Counted from the first letter of the stretch, positions 27,456-37,336 are shown. The stretch: 64,000 nt of DNA from Synechococcus sp. C9 (GCF_022984075.1 NZ_JALAAD010000001.1:1096455-1160454), one strand, 5' to 3'. The notes: generated by a model from the letters alone, not told the origin. Program-made: numbers and translations.

Positions 27456-27977
27456 TTAAATCAAGATGTCAATTGTGGCACGCCCAGTGGTTTTCAGCCA
27501 GTTCTGGGCTTCAATGTAGTTGTTGGGGGCAAGGCGAATCGCCTGTTGCCAATACTGGGCGGCTTGGTCGAATAATTGCTCGGCTCGTTCCAAATCATTG
27601 GCGGCCTTGGCCTGCTCCGCCTGGTAATGGTAAATCACCGCCACATTATTCAACGCCTGGGGCATCCGGGGGTTCAAGTCCAGGGCTTGCTGGTAATAAT
27701 CCAGGGCTTTCTCGTGATCCCCGTTGCTGGTATGAATCAGGGCAATGTTGTACAAAATAAAGCTCCGGTCGTAGGTGTCATCCTCTAGGGCCAGGGCTTC
27801 TTCGTAGTTTTGCAGAGCCTCGGCGTATTCCCCTTCCGCCTGGGCGTTCATGCCATCCCGGTAGTAAACAAAGGCCGCTTTTTGTTTGGGGGTGGCGGGC
27901 AGTACCTTCAGCAAAATATCCGCCAGAACTGTAAAGGTTTTGTCAATGAAATTGTCGTTGCGCTGGGAGCGGGGCAT
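27456..27977 (-). CDS. ycf3: Photosystem I assembly protein Ycf3
   Basis: A 173-residue TPR chaperone needed to assemble PSI around PsaA/PsaB at the thylakoid surface. The start [20 protein letters not shown] is characteristic, followed by three TPR units ([40 protein letters not shown] and [12 protein letters not shown]) and the C-terminal [18 protein letters not shown] 27975-27977 has AGGGGA 6 bp upstream, within the end of the preceding glycosyltransferase gene, so the two are probably translationally linked. Confidence 0.96.
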   Translation of the reverse strand: MPRSQRNDNFIDKTFTVLADILLKVLPATPKQKAAFVYYRDGMNAQAEGEYAEALQNYEEALALEDDTYDRSFILYNIALIHTSNGDHEKALDYYQQALDLNPRMPQALNNVAVIYHYQAEQAKAANDLERAEQLFDQAAQYWQQAIRLAPNNYIEAQNWLKTTGRATIDILI

Positions 27978-27979
27978 GG

Positions 27980-29311
27980 CTATTCCCCTGAAGTGACATG
28001 GACAGTTTTTACCCATTTTAACCGTTTTGGCCGCACAGCTACCCGCACCATCATGGCCGCCATCACGGGTAACCAATGGGTCATGTAGAGCATGGCCCGC
28101 AGGGAAGCCCCCAGGAGTTGCCAAGGGGAGCGGGGTTCCAGCCGGGACAGCCCCCGCCAGGTAGAACCGCAGAACAAGAGCAACATCACGCTGGTTAAGG
28201 GCCAGAGTAGGGGGGGGTGTTTGCCCCAGATTGCCCACAGACTATCGGGGATGCTGGCCGCCGGGAGCAGGTATTGGCTCACACAAGTTACCCCCGTATC
28301 AAAGCGTTTCCAAGCCCCCCAGGGCCAGAACAGCCAGGGTCGCCAATAGTCTAAATACCGTTGATAGCCCCCTTCTGCCCAACGGTTGCGCTGGTGCCAC
28401 AGGGCCCGGAAATTGGTCACCCCCTCTTCCATGACGCTGGGGGTAAAGAGAAATTCAATATCCCAGGCATCCAAGTGCAGGCGAAAGGTTAAATCCAGGT
28501 CGTCGGTGAGGGTGGCTTCATTCCAGCCCCCCACTCGGTTCAGGGCGGTGCGGCGGACAAATTGCCCATTTCCCCGCAGTTCGGCGATCCCCCCCAGGCG
28601 GCGGCGTTGCTGTTGCAAAAAGGCATCCAGGATCATTTCCACCCGTTGCCCGGCTAACCACCAGTTCGGCGGGCCGGGGGCAATGGCCTTGCGTACCTGG
28701 ACGGCCCCTACCTGGGGTTGCTGAAACAGGGGCACAATCCAGTGCAATAGGTCCGGGGACACCTGGGCATCCGCATCAAACACCCCCACAATCTCCCCTT
28801 GGCTGAGGCGCAGTCCCTCGTTCAGGGCACCGGATTTGCCCCCCCCTGCTCCGGCCGGCCGGTGTAAGACCCGCAGTTGGGGATAATGGGGGCGGAGTTG
28901 ATCCAAAATTTGCCCGGTGGCATCCGTACTGGCATCGTCAATCACCCACAGGTCATAGCAGGGGTAATCCAGTTGACACAGGGAGCGCACCAGCCGTTCA
29001 ATCACCGCTTCTTCATTTTTGGCCGCCACCAGCAGGGTCACGGAGGGGAGCGGGGTGTCTCCCGTCAGGGCGGGGGGCGTTTCCGGGATGGCTTTCCCCC
29101 AGAGCAACCGCAGTACCTGCCAGCCCACCACGCTGGTTAACGCCCATACCACCCAGGTTCCCCAGGAAACCCAATGCAGTGCCAGGGTGCCCCCCCAAAT
29201 CAGGGACAGTACCACTGCGGCTTTGCGGCGCCGTCCTTGCCCGTAGGCGTTAAAATCCTGGGGGGTGGGGTCGTAAAATTCGGGTTGCTCCCAAATCTGC
29301 TCGGCGGCCAT
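27980..29311 (-). CDS. mgdA: Monoglucosyldiacylglycerol synthase-type GT2 glycosyltransferase
   Basis: Membrane glycosyltransferase of about 443 residues. Two N-terminal helices ([20 protein letters not shown] and [19 protein letters not shown]) precede a GT2 catalytic domain with [34 protein letters not shown] and the [13 protein letters not shown] (QxxRW) motif, then C-terminal helices. From memory it closely resembles Synechocystis Sll1377 (MgdA), which makes monoglucosyldiacylglycerol, the precursor of thylakoid galactolipids. The start at 29311 has AGGA 6 bp upstream. It ends 2 bp before ycf3. Confidence 0.78.
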   Translation of the reverse strand: MAAEQIWEQPEFYDPTPQDFNAYGQGRRRKAAVVLSLIWGGTLALHWVSWGTWVVWALTSVVGWQVLRLLWGKAIPETPPALTGDTPLPSVTLLVAAKNEEAVIERLVRSLCQLDYPCYDLWVIDDASTDATGQILDQLRPHYPQLRVLHRPAGAGGGKSGALNEGLRLSQGEIVGVFDADAQVSPDLLHWIVPLFQQPQVGAVQVRKAIAPGPPNWWLAGQRVEMILDAFLQQQRRRLGGIAELRGNGQFVRRTALNRVGGWNEATLTDDLDLTFRLHLDAWDIEFLFTPSVMEEGVTNFRALWHQRNRWAEGGYQRYLDYWRPWLFWPWGAWKRFDTGVTCVSQYLLPAASIPDSLWAIWGKHPPLLWPLTSVMLLLFCGSTWRGLSRLEPRSPWQLLGASLRAMLYMTHWLPVMAAMMVRVAVRPKRLKWVKTVHVTSGE

Positions 29312-29372
29312 AGGCATTCCTACACGTTTGCCCCCACTATACTATGGGAACACGGCACTCCGCACGGCAACT

Positions 29373-30740
29373 ATGCTGGGTCAAATTTTGGATAACCGTT
29401 ATCAAATCCTGCAACAGTTGGGGTCGGGGGGCTTCAGCCGCACCTACCTCGCCCGGGATACCCGCCGGCCGGGGCAACCCCCCTGTGTGGTGAAACACCT
29501 GGTGCATCGAGCCGATGACCCGGAACATTTCGCCCTGGTGCGCCAACTCTTTCGCCAGGAAGGGGAAATTTTAGAACGCCTGGGGGAACACGACCAAATT
29601 CCCCGGCTGTTGGCCTATTTTGAGCAGGGGGAAGAATTTTTCCTGGTGCAGGAATATATTGAGGGAACTGCCCTGGAGCAGGAACTGGCGCAACCGCCGG
29701 TGTGGAACGAAACCCAGGTGGTGAATTTCCTCAAGGATGTCCTGACCATTCTCACCTTCGTTCACAGCCAAAAGGTGATCCACCGGGATATTAAACCCAG
29801 CAATCTGATGCGGCGTTACAGTGACCAAAAAATTGTCCTGCTGGATTTTGGGGCGGTCAAACGCATTGCCACCGGGGATACTCCCAGCGGACAACCCACC
29901 CTGGGCTTAGGTACCACCGGCTATGCCCCCCTGGAGCAGGTGGAAGGTCGTCCCCGCCCCGGCAGTGACCTGTACGCCCTAGGGGTACTGGCAATTCAAG
30001 CGGCAACCGGGCTGAGTCCTTTGCAGATTCCCGAGGATGACCAGGGGGAATTGCTCTGGCAGGTGCCGGACTTTGACCCAGCCTTGACCGCTGTGCTGTG
30101 CCGCCTGACCCGCCGCTATTACTGGGACCGCTACGACCGTGCCGCCGCTGTTTTGGCGGATTTAGCCACGGTGGAAAAACACCTCTATGAACCCCCGGAA
30201 ACCCTCTTTTTGCCCCAGTCCCCAAGCCGTTCCCGTCAAGGGGATATTTTGCTCGTGGACGACCAGCCGGAACGCCTGCGCTGGTTAAGTCTAACCCTAG
30301 CGGAACAGGGGTTTACCGTACGCTCAGCGGTGCATGGACTCCTCGCCCTGGAAGCCGCCCAAGCCCAGCCCCCGGATTTGTTCCTGGTGTCAGCCACCCT
30401 GCCGGGGATGGATGGGTATGAATTTTGCCAACGATGCCAGGGACAACCCGCCCTCCAGGGGATTCCGGTGGTACTGCTCGGTGACCAGGCGGCACCCTGG
30501 GCGGTCGTAAAAGCCTTGAGTGTGGGGGCGGTGGACTATCTGCCCCGTCCTTTCAAGGTGCTGGAACTGATCGCCCGCTTGGAAACCCGCCTCCACCAGG
30601 GGCGCATCTGCCGGGAAGTGCTCTCCCTACGCCAGCAGTTGCAGGAAACCCAGGCACGGTTACAGATGGAAATCCAATGCCGTCAGGATTTGGAACAAAA
30701 ATTAGCCCCAAAACCAGACTCGGAACCCCCCAAAAATTAA
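29373..30740 (+). CDS. Ser/Thr protein kinase fused to a pseudo-receiver domain
   Basis: A 455-residue protein. Residues about 10-275 form a Hanks-type kinase: glycine loop LGSGGFSRTYLARD, the Lys in CVVKHL, HRDIKPSNL and DFGAVKRI, all intact, with the GTTGYAPLEQ activation segment of the cyanobacterial kinase group. Residues about 290-415 are a response-regulator-like receiver that begins ILLVDDQPERLRWL, but the phosphoacceptor Asp is Ser (LFLVSATLPGMDGYEFC) and the usual Thr and Lys are also changed (VVLLGDQA, YLPRPF). A C-terminal coiled coil follows. The receiver cannot be phosphorylated normally and is probably a docking domain. Confidence 0.85.
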   Translation: MLGQILDNRYQILQQLGSGGFSRTYLARDTRRPGQPPCVVKHLVHRADDPEHFALVRQLFRQEGEILERLGEHDQIPRLLAYFEQGEEFFLVQEYIEGTALEQELAQPPVWNETQVVNFLKDVLTILTFVHSQKVIHRDIKPSNLMRRYSDQKIVLLDFGAVKRIATGDTPSGQPTLGLGTTGYAPLEQVEGRPRPGSDLYALGVLAIQAATGLSPLQIPEDDQGELLWQVPDFDPALTAVLCRLTRRYYWDRYDRAAAVLADLATVEKHLYEPPETLFLPQSPSRSRQGDILLVDDQPERLRWLSLTLAEQGFTVRSAVHGLLALEAAQAQPPDLFLVSATLPGMDGYEFCQRCQGQPALQGIPVVLLGDQAAPWAVVKALSVGAVDYLPRPFKVLELIARLETRLHQGRICREVLSLRQQLQETQARLQMEIQCRQDLEQKLAPKPDSEPPKN

Positions 30741-32020
30741 AGTGCCCCGGCTACGGTTTGATCCAATAACCCATCCGTGCGGGTCAAATTCAACATTTGT
30801 AAAACCGGTGCCCCCCCGGCTCCTTCGGGGTAGTCAATCACACTAATCGCACCATTGCCCTGTTTGAATAACCAAAAATGCGCCGGTTCCAGATGAAATA
30901 GCTGGCACAAAATGGCTTTATTGATCGCATCATGGGCAACGACCATGCCCTGTTGACCCTCGTATTGAGTAATGATTTTTTGCCAGACCTGTCCCGCCCG
31001 TTCCCACACTTGGTTGAGGTTTTCTCCCCCCGGCATTTGCACCTGTTCGGGATGCTGATTCCAAGTATCCAACATCCCCGGAAATTCGGCTTCAACTTCC
31101 CGATGAAATTTCCCTTCCCAGTCCCCGTGGCTAATTTCTTGCAGGTCGGGAATGAGGTTAAGGTTCACTTCTGGATGGGAGGCTAATATGATTTCTGCGG
31201 TTTCCCGGGAGCGGCTCAAAGGGCTACTGATGGCAAAATCCAAACTAACTTGGGACAATAATTTTTGGGTTTGTTGGGCTTGGTATTTCCCCTGTGCATT
31301 CAAAGGAATATCCCTCTGCCCTTGAAATTGCCCCTGACGATTCCAATCCGTTTCCCCATGCCGGACGAGATAAATCCGAGTGTTGCCTTTGGTTTTGGGG
31401 AATAGGTTGCCGGTGTGAAAAACCAGATTCAGGGCTTCCAATTGCACCCGTTCCGGTTCCCAATTCAGCACCGTTAAACCACAATTGCTCTGTTGCAGGC
31501 GAAAATAATGCGCCAGTTTGAAGCCCAATAAGCGCACCAGTAACATCCGGTTGATCGTGGCGTGCCCCACCACGAGGATGGTTTCGCCGGGATGCCTGGG
31601 GAGAACCTCCTGCCAAAACTGCTCCGCCTGCGCCGATAACTCCAGCACCGGATACCGCCCCGCCATCACAAACCGTTCCGGCACCTGTCGCCAGTACTGG
31701 TAATCCTGGGGGAACTGGGTGCGTACCTGCTCATGGGTCAACCCTTCCCACTCCGGCAGGTCAATTTCCAGCAGATGGGGGGAGGGGGTGATGGGCACCC
31801 CCGTTAGGTTTAATAGCTGGGCGGTTTCCAGGGCACGACGCAGGGGGCTGACATAGATGTGATCTACGCCCACCCCCTGGAGGAGTTGTCCGGTCGCCAC
31901 CGCCATCTGCCGCCCCCGCTCGGTCAAGGATGCCGTATCCGAACGACCCTGCACCCGGGATTGAACGTTGAAGGTGCTTTCGCCGTGACGGGTGAGCAAG
32001 ATGCGAGTACGGGGGGACAT
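30737..32020 (-). CDS. Two-domain histidine phosphatase (phosphoglycerate mutase-like)
   Basis: A 427-residue protein made of two tandem histidine phosphatase domains. The first has LLTRHGESTFN and VVGHATINRM; the second (from about residue 215) has YLVRHGETDWN and VVAHDAIN. Both catalytic His residues and RHG motifs are intact, so both halves may be active. Cyanobacteria often carry such duplicated proteins, annotated as phosphoglycerate mutase, alpha-ribazole phosphatase or phosphoserine phosphatase; the substrate cannot be chosen here. The stop is antisense to the last bases of the kinase gene. It lies 12 bp downstream of rplL and may share that transcript. Confidence 0.85.
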   Translation of the reverse strand: MSPRTRILLTRHGESTFNVQSRVQGRSDTASLTERGRQMAVATGQLLQGVGVDHIYVSPLRRALETAQLLNLTGVPITPSPHLLEIDLPEWEGLTHEQVRTQFPQDYQYWRQVPERFVMAGRYPVLELSAQAEQFWQEVLPRHPGETILVVGHATINRMLLVRLLGFKLAHYFRLQQSNCGLTVLNWEPERVQLEALNLVFHTGNLFPKTKGNTRIYLVRHGETDWNRQGQFQGQRDIPLNAQGKYQAQQTQKLLSQVSLDFAISSPLSRSRETAEIILASHPEVNLNLIPDLQEISHGDWEGKFHREVEAEFPGMLDTWNQHPEQVQMPGGENLNQVWERAGQVWQKIITQYEGQQGMVVAHDAINKAILCQLFHLEPAHFWLFKQGNGAISVIDYPEGAGGAPVLQMLNLTRTDGLLDQTVAGAL

Positions 32021-32032
32021 GGGCGCAGGGGG

Positions 32033-32446
32033 TTACTTCACCGCCACTGTAGCACCCGCTTCGACCAATTTGGCCTTGACTTTTTCCGCCTCGTCCTTGG
32101 GAATCCCCTCCTTGACCGCCTTGGGTGCCGCTTCCACCAATTCCTTGGCTTCCTTCAGCCCCAGCCCGGTCAGTTCCCGCACCACCTTCAGGATGGCAAT
32201 TTTCTTATCAGCAGGCACTGCTTCCAAAACCACGCTGAACTCGGTCTGTTCCTCCACAGGTTCCGCCGCCGCCGCCGGAGCCGCCCCAGCCCCCGCCACC
32301 GCCACGGGAGCCGCCATCATCATCCCCCCAGCGGGAGCTGCCGCACTCACCCCAAAGGCCTCCTCGATCTGTTTGACCAACTCGGCCGCCTCCAACAGGG
32401 TAAGGCTTTTCAATTCCTCCAAAATCGCATCGGTTTTTGCAGACAT
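32033..32446 (-). CDS. rplL: 50S ribosomal protein L7/L12
   Basis: The stalk protein that recruits translation GTPases, 137 residues. The N-terminal dimerisation domain ([20 protein letters not shown]), an alanine/glycine-rich flexible hinge and the C-terminal domain ([40 protein letters not shown]) are all in place. Last ribosomal gene of the secE-nusG-rplKAJL operon. Confidence 0.97.
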   Translation of the reverse strand: MSAKTDAILEELKSLTLLEAAELVKQIEEAFGVSAAAPAGGMMMAAPVAVAGAGAAPAAAAEPVEEQTEFSVVLEAVPADKKIAILKVVRELTGLGLKEAKELVEAAPKAVKEGIPKDEAEKVKAKLVEAGATVAVK

Positions 32447-32500
32447 GGTTGATTCTCCTGATTAAGTAACGTGATTCAACAACTGACCAAACAACACCCC

Positions 32501-33070
32501 CTAGGAAGCGGCGGCATCCTCCCGTTGGGCTACCGCCTGAATCGCCCGCCCCAGGGAAGCAGGCACCTCGTTGATCCCGGTCGCCAGTTGGGTGGGCACC
32601 GCATGGAGCGCCGTTGCCAACTGGGTGGGCAGGGTTTTCAACATCCCCGCCACCTTGGCCATCAACACCTCTTTGGGGGGTAGTTCCAGGACAGCCTTAA
32701 TGCCCTTTTCATCCAGGGCTTGCCCCTCCATCACCCCGCCCCGCAGTTCGGTTTTTTTGGTGGCTTTTTGGAACTCCTGGTAGGCTTTCACCGCCCCGGG
32801 CAGGTCATCTCGCACCAACAAAAACGCCGTCGTCCCCCGGAGAAAACTCTCCATCGGTTGCCAGGTGGGATTGTCCCGAATCGCTATCCCCATCAGGGTA
32901 TTTTTGGTGACTTTGCAGACCGTCCCTGTGGGGCGCAACCGCCGCCGTAGATCGGTCATTTCCGCCACCGTCAACCCCTGGTAATCAATCACCAAAGTCA
33001 TCTGGGTTTGCCCCAGAGTTTGCTTCAGTTCGGCGACAATCGCCTCTTTATCTGCGAACGTTCGTCCCAT
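32501..33070 (-). CDS. rplJ: 50S ribosomal protein L10
   Basis: Anchors L7/L12 dimers to the ribosomal stalk; 189 residues. MGRTFADKEAIVAELKQTLG, LVIDYQGLTVAEMTDLRRRL and KVTKNTLMGIAI are standard L10 features, and the C-terminal helix that binds L7/L12 dimers is present (LATALHAVPTQLATGIN). L10 is also the autoregulator that binds the leader RNA upstream of this gene (33084-33205). Confidence 0.97.
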   Translation of the reverse strand: MGRTFADKEAIVAELKQTLGQTQMTLVIDYQGLTVAEMTDLRRRLRPTGTVCKVTKNTLMGIAIRDNPTWQPMESFLRGTTAFLLVRDDLPGAVKAYQEFQKATKKTELRGGVMEGQALDEKGIKAVLELPPKEVLMAKVAGMLKTLPTQLATALHAVPTQLATGINEVPASLGRAIQAVAQREDAAAS

Positions 33071-33083
33071 ACATCACTCCCAA

Positions 33084-33205
33084 CAAAAAACCCGGTCATG
33101 GGCCGGGTCACAGCCTTCCATCCCCCAACGGACGGAATCACTGTTGACCTCGGCAGGAAATTTTACGCATTGACGCATCATGCACCTGCGGTCTGCGGTC
33201 AAAGA
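33084..33205 (-). promoter_or_regulatory. Ribosomal protein L10 leader RNA with terminator-like hairpin
   Basis: On the minus strand the 195-bp rplA-rplJ gap contains GACCGCAGACCGCAGGTG and, further on, CCTGCCGAGGT, the conserved bulged strands of the L10 leader (binding site for L10 with L7/L12). It ends in the hairpin ACCCGG-CCCATGA-CCGGGT followed by TTTTT (33084-33108), about 14 bp before the rplJ start. The layout suggests autogenous attenuation of rplJ-rplL. Confidence 0.78.
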
Positions 33206-33265
33206 TTCACTTGGGGGATTGGTCAATAGGCAAACTCCTAACTCACTAAAGTAATGCTGAAATCC

Positions 33266-33976
33266 TTACGCTTCCGCCACCTTCATCTCCCGCAGGATGT
33301 TGAAATCCACCTGGATACTCGGCCCCATGGTAGCGGCAACAAACAAACTGCGCCAGTAGCGACCCTTCGCTCCCGAGGGACGGTTGCGGTCAATGGACTC
33401 CTGCACCGCCTTCAGGTTCACCAACAGGTCATGGGCGGGAAACGTCGCCTTACCAAACAAAAGGTGGACAATGCCGGAACGGTCAGCCCGGTACTCCAGC
33501 TTCCCGCCCTTAAATTCAGCAATCGCCGCCCCCAAGTCAAAGGTCACCGTCCCCCCCTTGGGCGAGGGCATCAACCCCTTCGGCCCCAGCAGTTTTCCTA
33601 GTTTCGCCACCTTGGGCATGATGTCCGGGGTGGCAATCAGCTTATCAAAATCCAATCGCCCCCCGGCAATCTCCTCAATCAGTTCCTCGGAACCATACAC
33701 ATCCGCCCCCGCCGCCTGGGCTTCCGCCACCTTCTCCCCCCGGGCGATCACCGCCACCCGCACCGTCTGCCCCGTCCCCTTGGGCAAGCTCACCGTCGCC
33801 CGCAGTTGTTGATCGTTGAATTTGGGGTCAATCCCCAACCGCACATGGGCTTCCACACTCTCAGGAAATTTAGCCGTGGCCGTTTCCTTGAGTAGGGCAA
33901 TCGCCTCCTCGGGTTCGTAGGCCCGTGGCTCCACCTTGGTTAGCAAAGCCCGCAACCGCTTCGACTGTTTTTTCAT
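33266..33976 (-). CDS. rplA: 50S ribosomal protein L1
   Basis: Binds 23S rRNA at the L1 stalk near the E site. The 236-residue protein begins [16 protein letters not shown] and contains [35 protein letters not shown] and the signature [22 protein letters not shown] 33976 is chosen over an upstream ATG (34033) because GAGGTGAC lies just before it and the longer form adds a non-ribosomal segment. Confidence 0.97.
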   Translation of the reverse strand: MKKQSKRLRALLTKVEPRAYEPEEAIALLKETATAKFPESVEAHVRLGIDPKFNDQQLRATVSLPKGTGQTVRVAVIARGEKVAEAQAAGADVYGSEELIEEIAGGRLDFDKLIATPDIMPKVAKLGKLLGPKGLMPSPKGGTVTFDLGAAIAEFKGGKLEYRADRSGIVHLLFGKATFPAHDLLVNLKAVQESIDRNRPSGAKGRYWRSLFVAATMGPSIQVDFNILREMKVAEA

Positions 33977-34064
33977 GGATGTCACCTCTGGGGTGCCAAC
34001 GAAGGTAATCCTTCTCCCCCAAAATAAATGCAATTTTTTATCTTACAACGGCATAAGAATCCTG

Positions 34065-34490
34065 TCAATCCACAATCGTGATCCCCATTTGCCGAGCGGT
34101 GCCAGCGATGGTCTTCATCGCCGCTTCCACGTTCTCCGTATTCAGGTCAGGGAGTTTGGTCTGGGCGATTTCCCGCAGTTGCGCCCGGGTGACCTGACCC
34201 ACTTTTTTCCCCTTCGGATCGCCGGAACCCTTGGCCACCCCAGCCGCCTTCGCCAACAGCACCGAAGCTGGGGGGGTTTTCAGGACAAACGTAAAACTGC
34301 GGTCCTCAAAAATAGTAATTTCCGCCGGAATGATCATGCCTGCCTTGTCAGCGGTTTTGGCATTGTACTCCTTGCAGAACATCATGATATTCACCCCATG
34401 TTGCCCGAGGGCAGGGCCGACCGGGGGCGCAGGGTTGGCTTTTCCCGCCGGTAGGGCCAGCTTGACAATCGCCGTGACTTTTTTGGCCAT
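34065..34490 (-). CDS. rplK: 50S ribosomal protein L11
   Basis: Component of the GTPase-associated centre, 141 residues. [40 protein letters not shown] and the C-terminal RNA-binding domain ([20 protein letters not shown]) are canonical, with the flexible proline-rich linker intact. It sits between nusG and rplA in the standard order. Confidence 0.98.
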   Translation of the reverse strand: MAKKVTAIVKLALPAGKANPAPPVGPALGQHGVNIMMFCKEYNAKTADKAGMIIPAEITIFEDRSFTFVLKTPPASVLLAKAAGVAKGSGDPKGKKVGQVTRAQLREIAQTKLPDLNTENVEAAMKTIAGTARQMGITIVD

Positions 34491-34517
34491 GGTAGTTAGC
34501 TTCCTTGTTGAAAAAAA

Positions 34518-35147
34518 TTAACTCTCTTTTTGAATCTGGGTAAATTCCAGTTCCACCGGGGTTTCCCGCCCAAAGATGGAGAGCAGGGCCTTGAGTTTGC
34601 TCCGCTCCGGGCTGACCTCGATCACTTCCCCTCGGAAATCCTTGAATGGGCCAGCAATGACCAGGATCAAATCCCCCGGTGCCATGTCCACCTTCACCTT
34701 GGGTTCCTCCACCGCCACCGACTGGAAGACCCGCTCCACCTCCGCTTCCGACAGGGGCATGGGTTTCACATGGCTCCGGCCCCCGGCGCGCAACTGTTGG
34801 GAGCCCACAAAATTGATCACATGGGGGGTGTTGCGCACCAACTGCCACGCCTCGTCGTCAATTTCCCATTGCCCTTGCTCGTTCGCCACCGCCAGCATTT
34901 GCACATAGACATAGCCGGGGTAGATTTTTTCCTCCGCATTTTGACGGCTCCCATCCTTGCGAATCCGTACCACCGGGGCCTGGGGAATCGCCACCTGCAA
35001 AATTCGATCCGTCATGTCCAGAGTACGACTGCGTTGCTCCAGGGTGCTTTTCACCTTCTGTTCACAACCAGAGGCCACCTGCACCACATACCAACAGGGG
35101 CGACCAACCAGTTCTTCCCCTTCCACCGGGTCCGCCGAATAGGTCAT
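34518..35147 (-). CDS. nusG: Transcription termination/antitermination protein NusG
   Basis: RNA polymerase elongation factor. About 209 residues with an NGN domain (WYVVQVASGCEQKVKSTLEQ, EKIYPGYVYVQM, VRNTPHVINFVG) and a C-terminal KOW domain (DLILVIAGPFKDFRGEVIEV). ATG 35147 overlaps the secE stop as ATGA, a strong sign of coupling, and is preferred to an upstream start at 35171 that would lie inside secE. Confidence 0.96.
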   Translation of the reverse strand: MTYSADPVEGEELVGRPCWYVVQVASGCEQKVKSTLEQRSRTLDMTDRILQVAIPQAPVVRIRKDGSRQNAEEKIYPGYVYVQMLAVANEQGQWEIDDEAWQLVRNTPHVINFVGSQQLRAGGRSHVKPMPLSEAEVERVFQSVAVEEPKVKVDMAPGDLILVIAGPFKDFRGEVIEVSPERSKLKALLSIFGRETPVELEFTQIQKES

Positions 35148-35359
35148 GCAAATACCTGCCGGGACAACCATGCAAATAAGGAATCCACCAGGTAAATCAA
35201 CAGGGTGGACGCCACCACCATTAAAATCACCGCAAAGGACTCGCTGATGAGTTGTTGCCGGGTCGGCCAGATGACCTTCTTCAACTCATTCCGCACATCA
35301 TTGATAAATGCCAATGGTCCACTCCCCGGGGGAGCCGCCATCGTTTCTTTCTTTTCCAT
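35144..35359 (-). CDS. secE: Preprotein translocase subunit SecE
   Basis: A small single-pass subunit of the SecYEG translocon, 71 residues. It shows FINDVRNELKKVIWPTRQQL, the conserved amphipathic helix, followed by one membrane helix (SFAVILMVVASTLLIYLVDS). ATG 35359 is favoured; a longer form to 35401 is possible. First gene of the operon and coupled to nusG by ATGA. Confidence 0.93.
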   Translation of the reverse strand: MEKKETMAAPPGSGPLAFINDVRNELKKVIWPTRQQLISESFAVILMVVASTLLIYLVDSLFAWLSRQVFA

Positions 35360-35494
35360 GCAGGCGCAACGGGTGAGCAGAACCCGCTCATTTTTGGGCA
35401 TTGACTATATTAGCATACCTTTCCCAAATTCGTACCTCTTGCTGGAATGAAAAGCCCATGCTACTATTAGAGACTGTTGCAAAATTCTAACCCT

Positions 35495-36106
35495 ATGTCT
35501 CGTTATCGTGGCCCCCGGGTGCGGGTGATCCGCCGGTTGGGGGAACTGCCTGGTTTGACCCGCAAAGCCGCCCGCAAGCGACCCAACCCCCCTGGTCAGC
35601 ATGGGCAAGCGCCCCGCAAGCCCTCGGAGTACGCCAAACGGCTGGAGGAAAAGCAAAAACTGCGGTTCAACTATGGACTTTCGGAGCGGCAACTCCTGCG
35701 CTATGTCCGCAAAGCCCGGCGGGTGAAGGGTTCCACGGGACAGGCATTGTTGCAGTTATTGGAAATGCGCCTGGACAATACGGTATTTCGTCTCGGCATG
35801 GCCCCCACGATTCCGGCGGCCCGGCAGTTGGTCGGACACGGGCATATTCAAGTGAATGGCCGCACGGTCTATTCCCCCAGTTATGAGTGCCGTCCGGGCG
35901 ACCAGATCACCGTCAAACCCCAGGCATCCTCCCGCAAATTGGTGGAAGCCTACGCCGAATACCCCGGTTTGGCGACCCTGCCCACCCACCTGGAATTTGA
36001 CAAAAACAAACTGGAAGGCAAGGTCACGGGGGTGGTTGAGCGGCAATGCGTGGCACTCCAAGTGAACGAACTGATGATCGTGGAATTTTACTCCCGCAAG
36101 GGTTAA
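35495..36106 (+). CDS. rpsD: 30S ribosomal protein S4
   Basis: A primary rRNA-binding protein and assembly initiator, 203 residues. [20 protein letters not shown], the basic stretch [35 protein letters not shown] and the S4 RNA-binding domain ([35 protein letters not shown]) are all typical. ATG 35495 gives the cyanobacterial N-terminus; the six extra codons upstream are unlikely. The gene is alone, divergent from secE. Confidence 0.97.
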   Translation: MSRYRGPRVRVIRRLGELPGLTRKAARKRPNPPGQHGQAPRKPSEYAKRLEEKQKLRFNYGLSERQLLRYVRKARRVKGSTGQALLQLLEMRLDNTVFRLGMAPTIPAARQLVGHGHIQVNGRTVYSPSYECRPGDQITVKPQASSRKLVEAYAEYPGLATLPTHLEFDKNKLEGKVTGVVERQCVALQVNELMIVEFYSRKG

Positions 36107-36174
36107 GCAGGGGGAAGGACAGGTACCGGGTAACTTTTGGGTGCTTGGAACTGTTTTAACCTTCACCTGTTTAT

Positions 36175-36260
36175 GGGCACTTCTAAAAATAGGTCGTAGC
36201 CCCCGTCTCTGGTTCTCAATTGGCATTCCAGGGAGATAACCTTCTCGTCCCTAGTTCTGG
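36175..36260 (+). repeat. Family A repeat, truncated
   Basis: GGGCACTTCTAAAAATAGGT at the left, the shortened core TCGTAGCCCCCGTCTCTGG, then GGGAGATAACCTTCT as in the copy at 7015. The right terminal repeat is missing. The rest of the rpsD-permease gap has no gene. Confidence 0.65.
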
Positions 36261-36303
36261 ATGACATCAGTATCTTGCAGGAAGTTTCATATCCTGACAT
36301 TTC

Positions 36304-37077
36304 CTAATTTTTGATGCCACTGGTAGCGATACCCTGAATAAGGGCATTTTGTCCCCAAAGAAATAGCCCCATAATCGGCAAAGTTGTTAACACAATCGCC
36401 GCCATCAATACCCCCCAATCACTGGTAAATTGTTCCTGCAATCCAGCCAGAGCCAGTTGCACTGTCCGCAATTCTGGTCGGGTTGTAAAGACCAGGGGTT
36501 TGAATAGGTCATTCCACTCCCCAATAAAGGCCAACAATCCTACCGTCACCAAGGCCGGTCGGGACAAAGGCAGGATAATTTCCCACAGAATTTGCCAGGG
36601 CTTTGCCCCATCCAAAAGGGCTTGAGCTTCTAATTCGATGGGAATGGTGAGGAAATACTGGCGCAACAAAAAAATGCTAAACCCACTGGCACTACTGGGT
36701 AAAATTAACGCTCCTAGGGTATTCAGTAAATGCCCGGTTTTCAATACTAAAAATACAGGAATGACCAGCACGGGTAAAGGCACCACGATACTGGCAATAA
36801 TCAAGGATAAAATCAACCTTTTGCCGGTAAATTCTCCCCGGGCGAGGGCATACCCCGCCAGTACCGCCGTCAATCCTTGGGTCAGTACCACCCCCATCGC
36901 CACCCCCAGGGAAATGAACAAAGCGGGCAAGAGTTGCGCCTGTTGCCAGGCCAGGACGTAGTTTTGCCAGTGCCACCCAGGGGCGAGGGAGGTCTGCACC
37001 ACAATCACCCCCGGCCAGAGCAACACCACGGCTCCTAGGGCGAGGATACCCGTCAGTAGGAGAGAACGAGGGGACAT
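36304..37077 (-). CDS. Sugar-type ABC transporter permease (MalG family)
   Basis: An inner-membrane permease of 257 residues with about six helices (LLLTGILALGAVVLLWPGVI, GVAMGVVLTQGLTAVLAGYA, LILSLIIASIVVPLPVLVIP and others). The coupling loop that docks to the ATPase has the EAA-like sequence EAQALLDGAKPWQILWEIIL. It belongs to the carbohydrate uptake group (CUT1), but no binding protein, second permease or ATPase is nearby, so it is either an orphan or part of a dispersed system. Substrate unknown. Confidence 0.87.
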   Translation of the reverse strand: MSPRSLLLTGILALGAVVLLWPGVIVVQTSLAPGWHWQNYVLAWQQAQLLPALFISLGVAMGVVLTQGLTAVLAGYALARGEFTGKRLILSLIIASIVVPLPVLVIPVFLVLKTGHLLNTLGALILPSSASGFSIFLLRQYFLTIPIELEAQALLDGAKPWQILWEIILPLSRPALVTVGLLAFIGEWNDLFKPLVFTTRPELRTVQLALAGLQEQFTSDWGVLMAAIVLTTLPIMGLFLWGQNALIQGIATSGIKN

Positions 37078-37170
37078 GGGCTAAACGGCAGAGAAAAAGC
37101 GATCCAAGTCGGTTGGTAAATGATCGTCATTTTACTCGACTAACAAACCAAAATTGCCCAAAATTTCGAT

Positions 37171-37281
37171 CTAGCAATCCTACTTGATTAGTGTTAGCTT
37201 GCGTGCCGTAGGCATACAGGGATTTCCCAGAACCAAGGGCGGGGGGTGTCCCCTGCGACTGCTAATTTTGAATTGCTAGAG
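37171..37281 (+). repeat. Family B repeat with extra module and A-like right flank
   Basis: Left end CTAGCAATCCTACTTGATTA and right end AATTGCTAGAG. Between them a 20-odd-base module (TTAGCTTGCGTGCCGTAGGC) precedes the core. Immediately after the right end comes GAGGTACCCTTAG, close to the family A right end GAGGTGCCCTTAA, so this copy may lie inside an old family A element. The remainder of 37078-37336 shows no gene. Confidence 0.7.
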
Positions 37282-37336
37282 GTACCCTTAGTATATTTGG
37301 ATTCATAAAGATACCCCAAAAACACTAATTCTTTTC

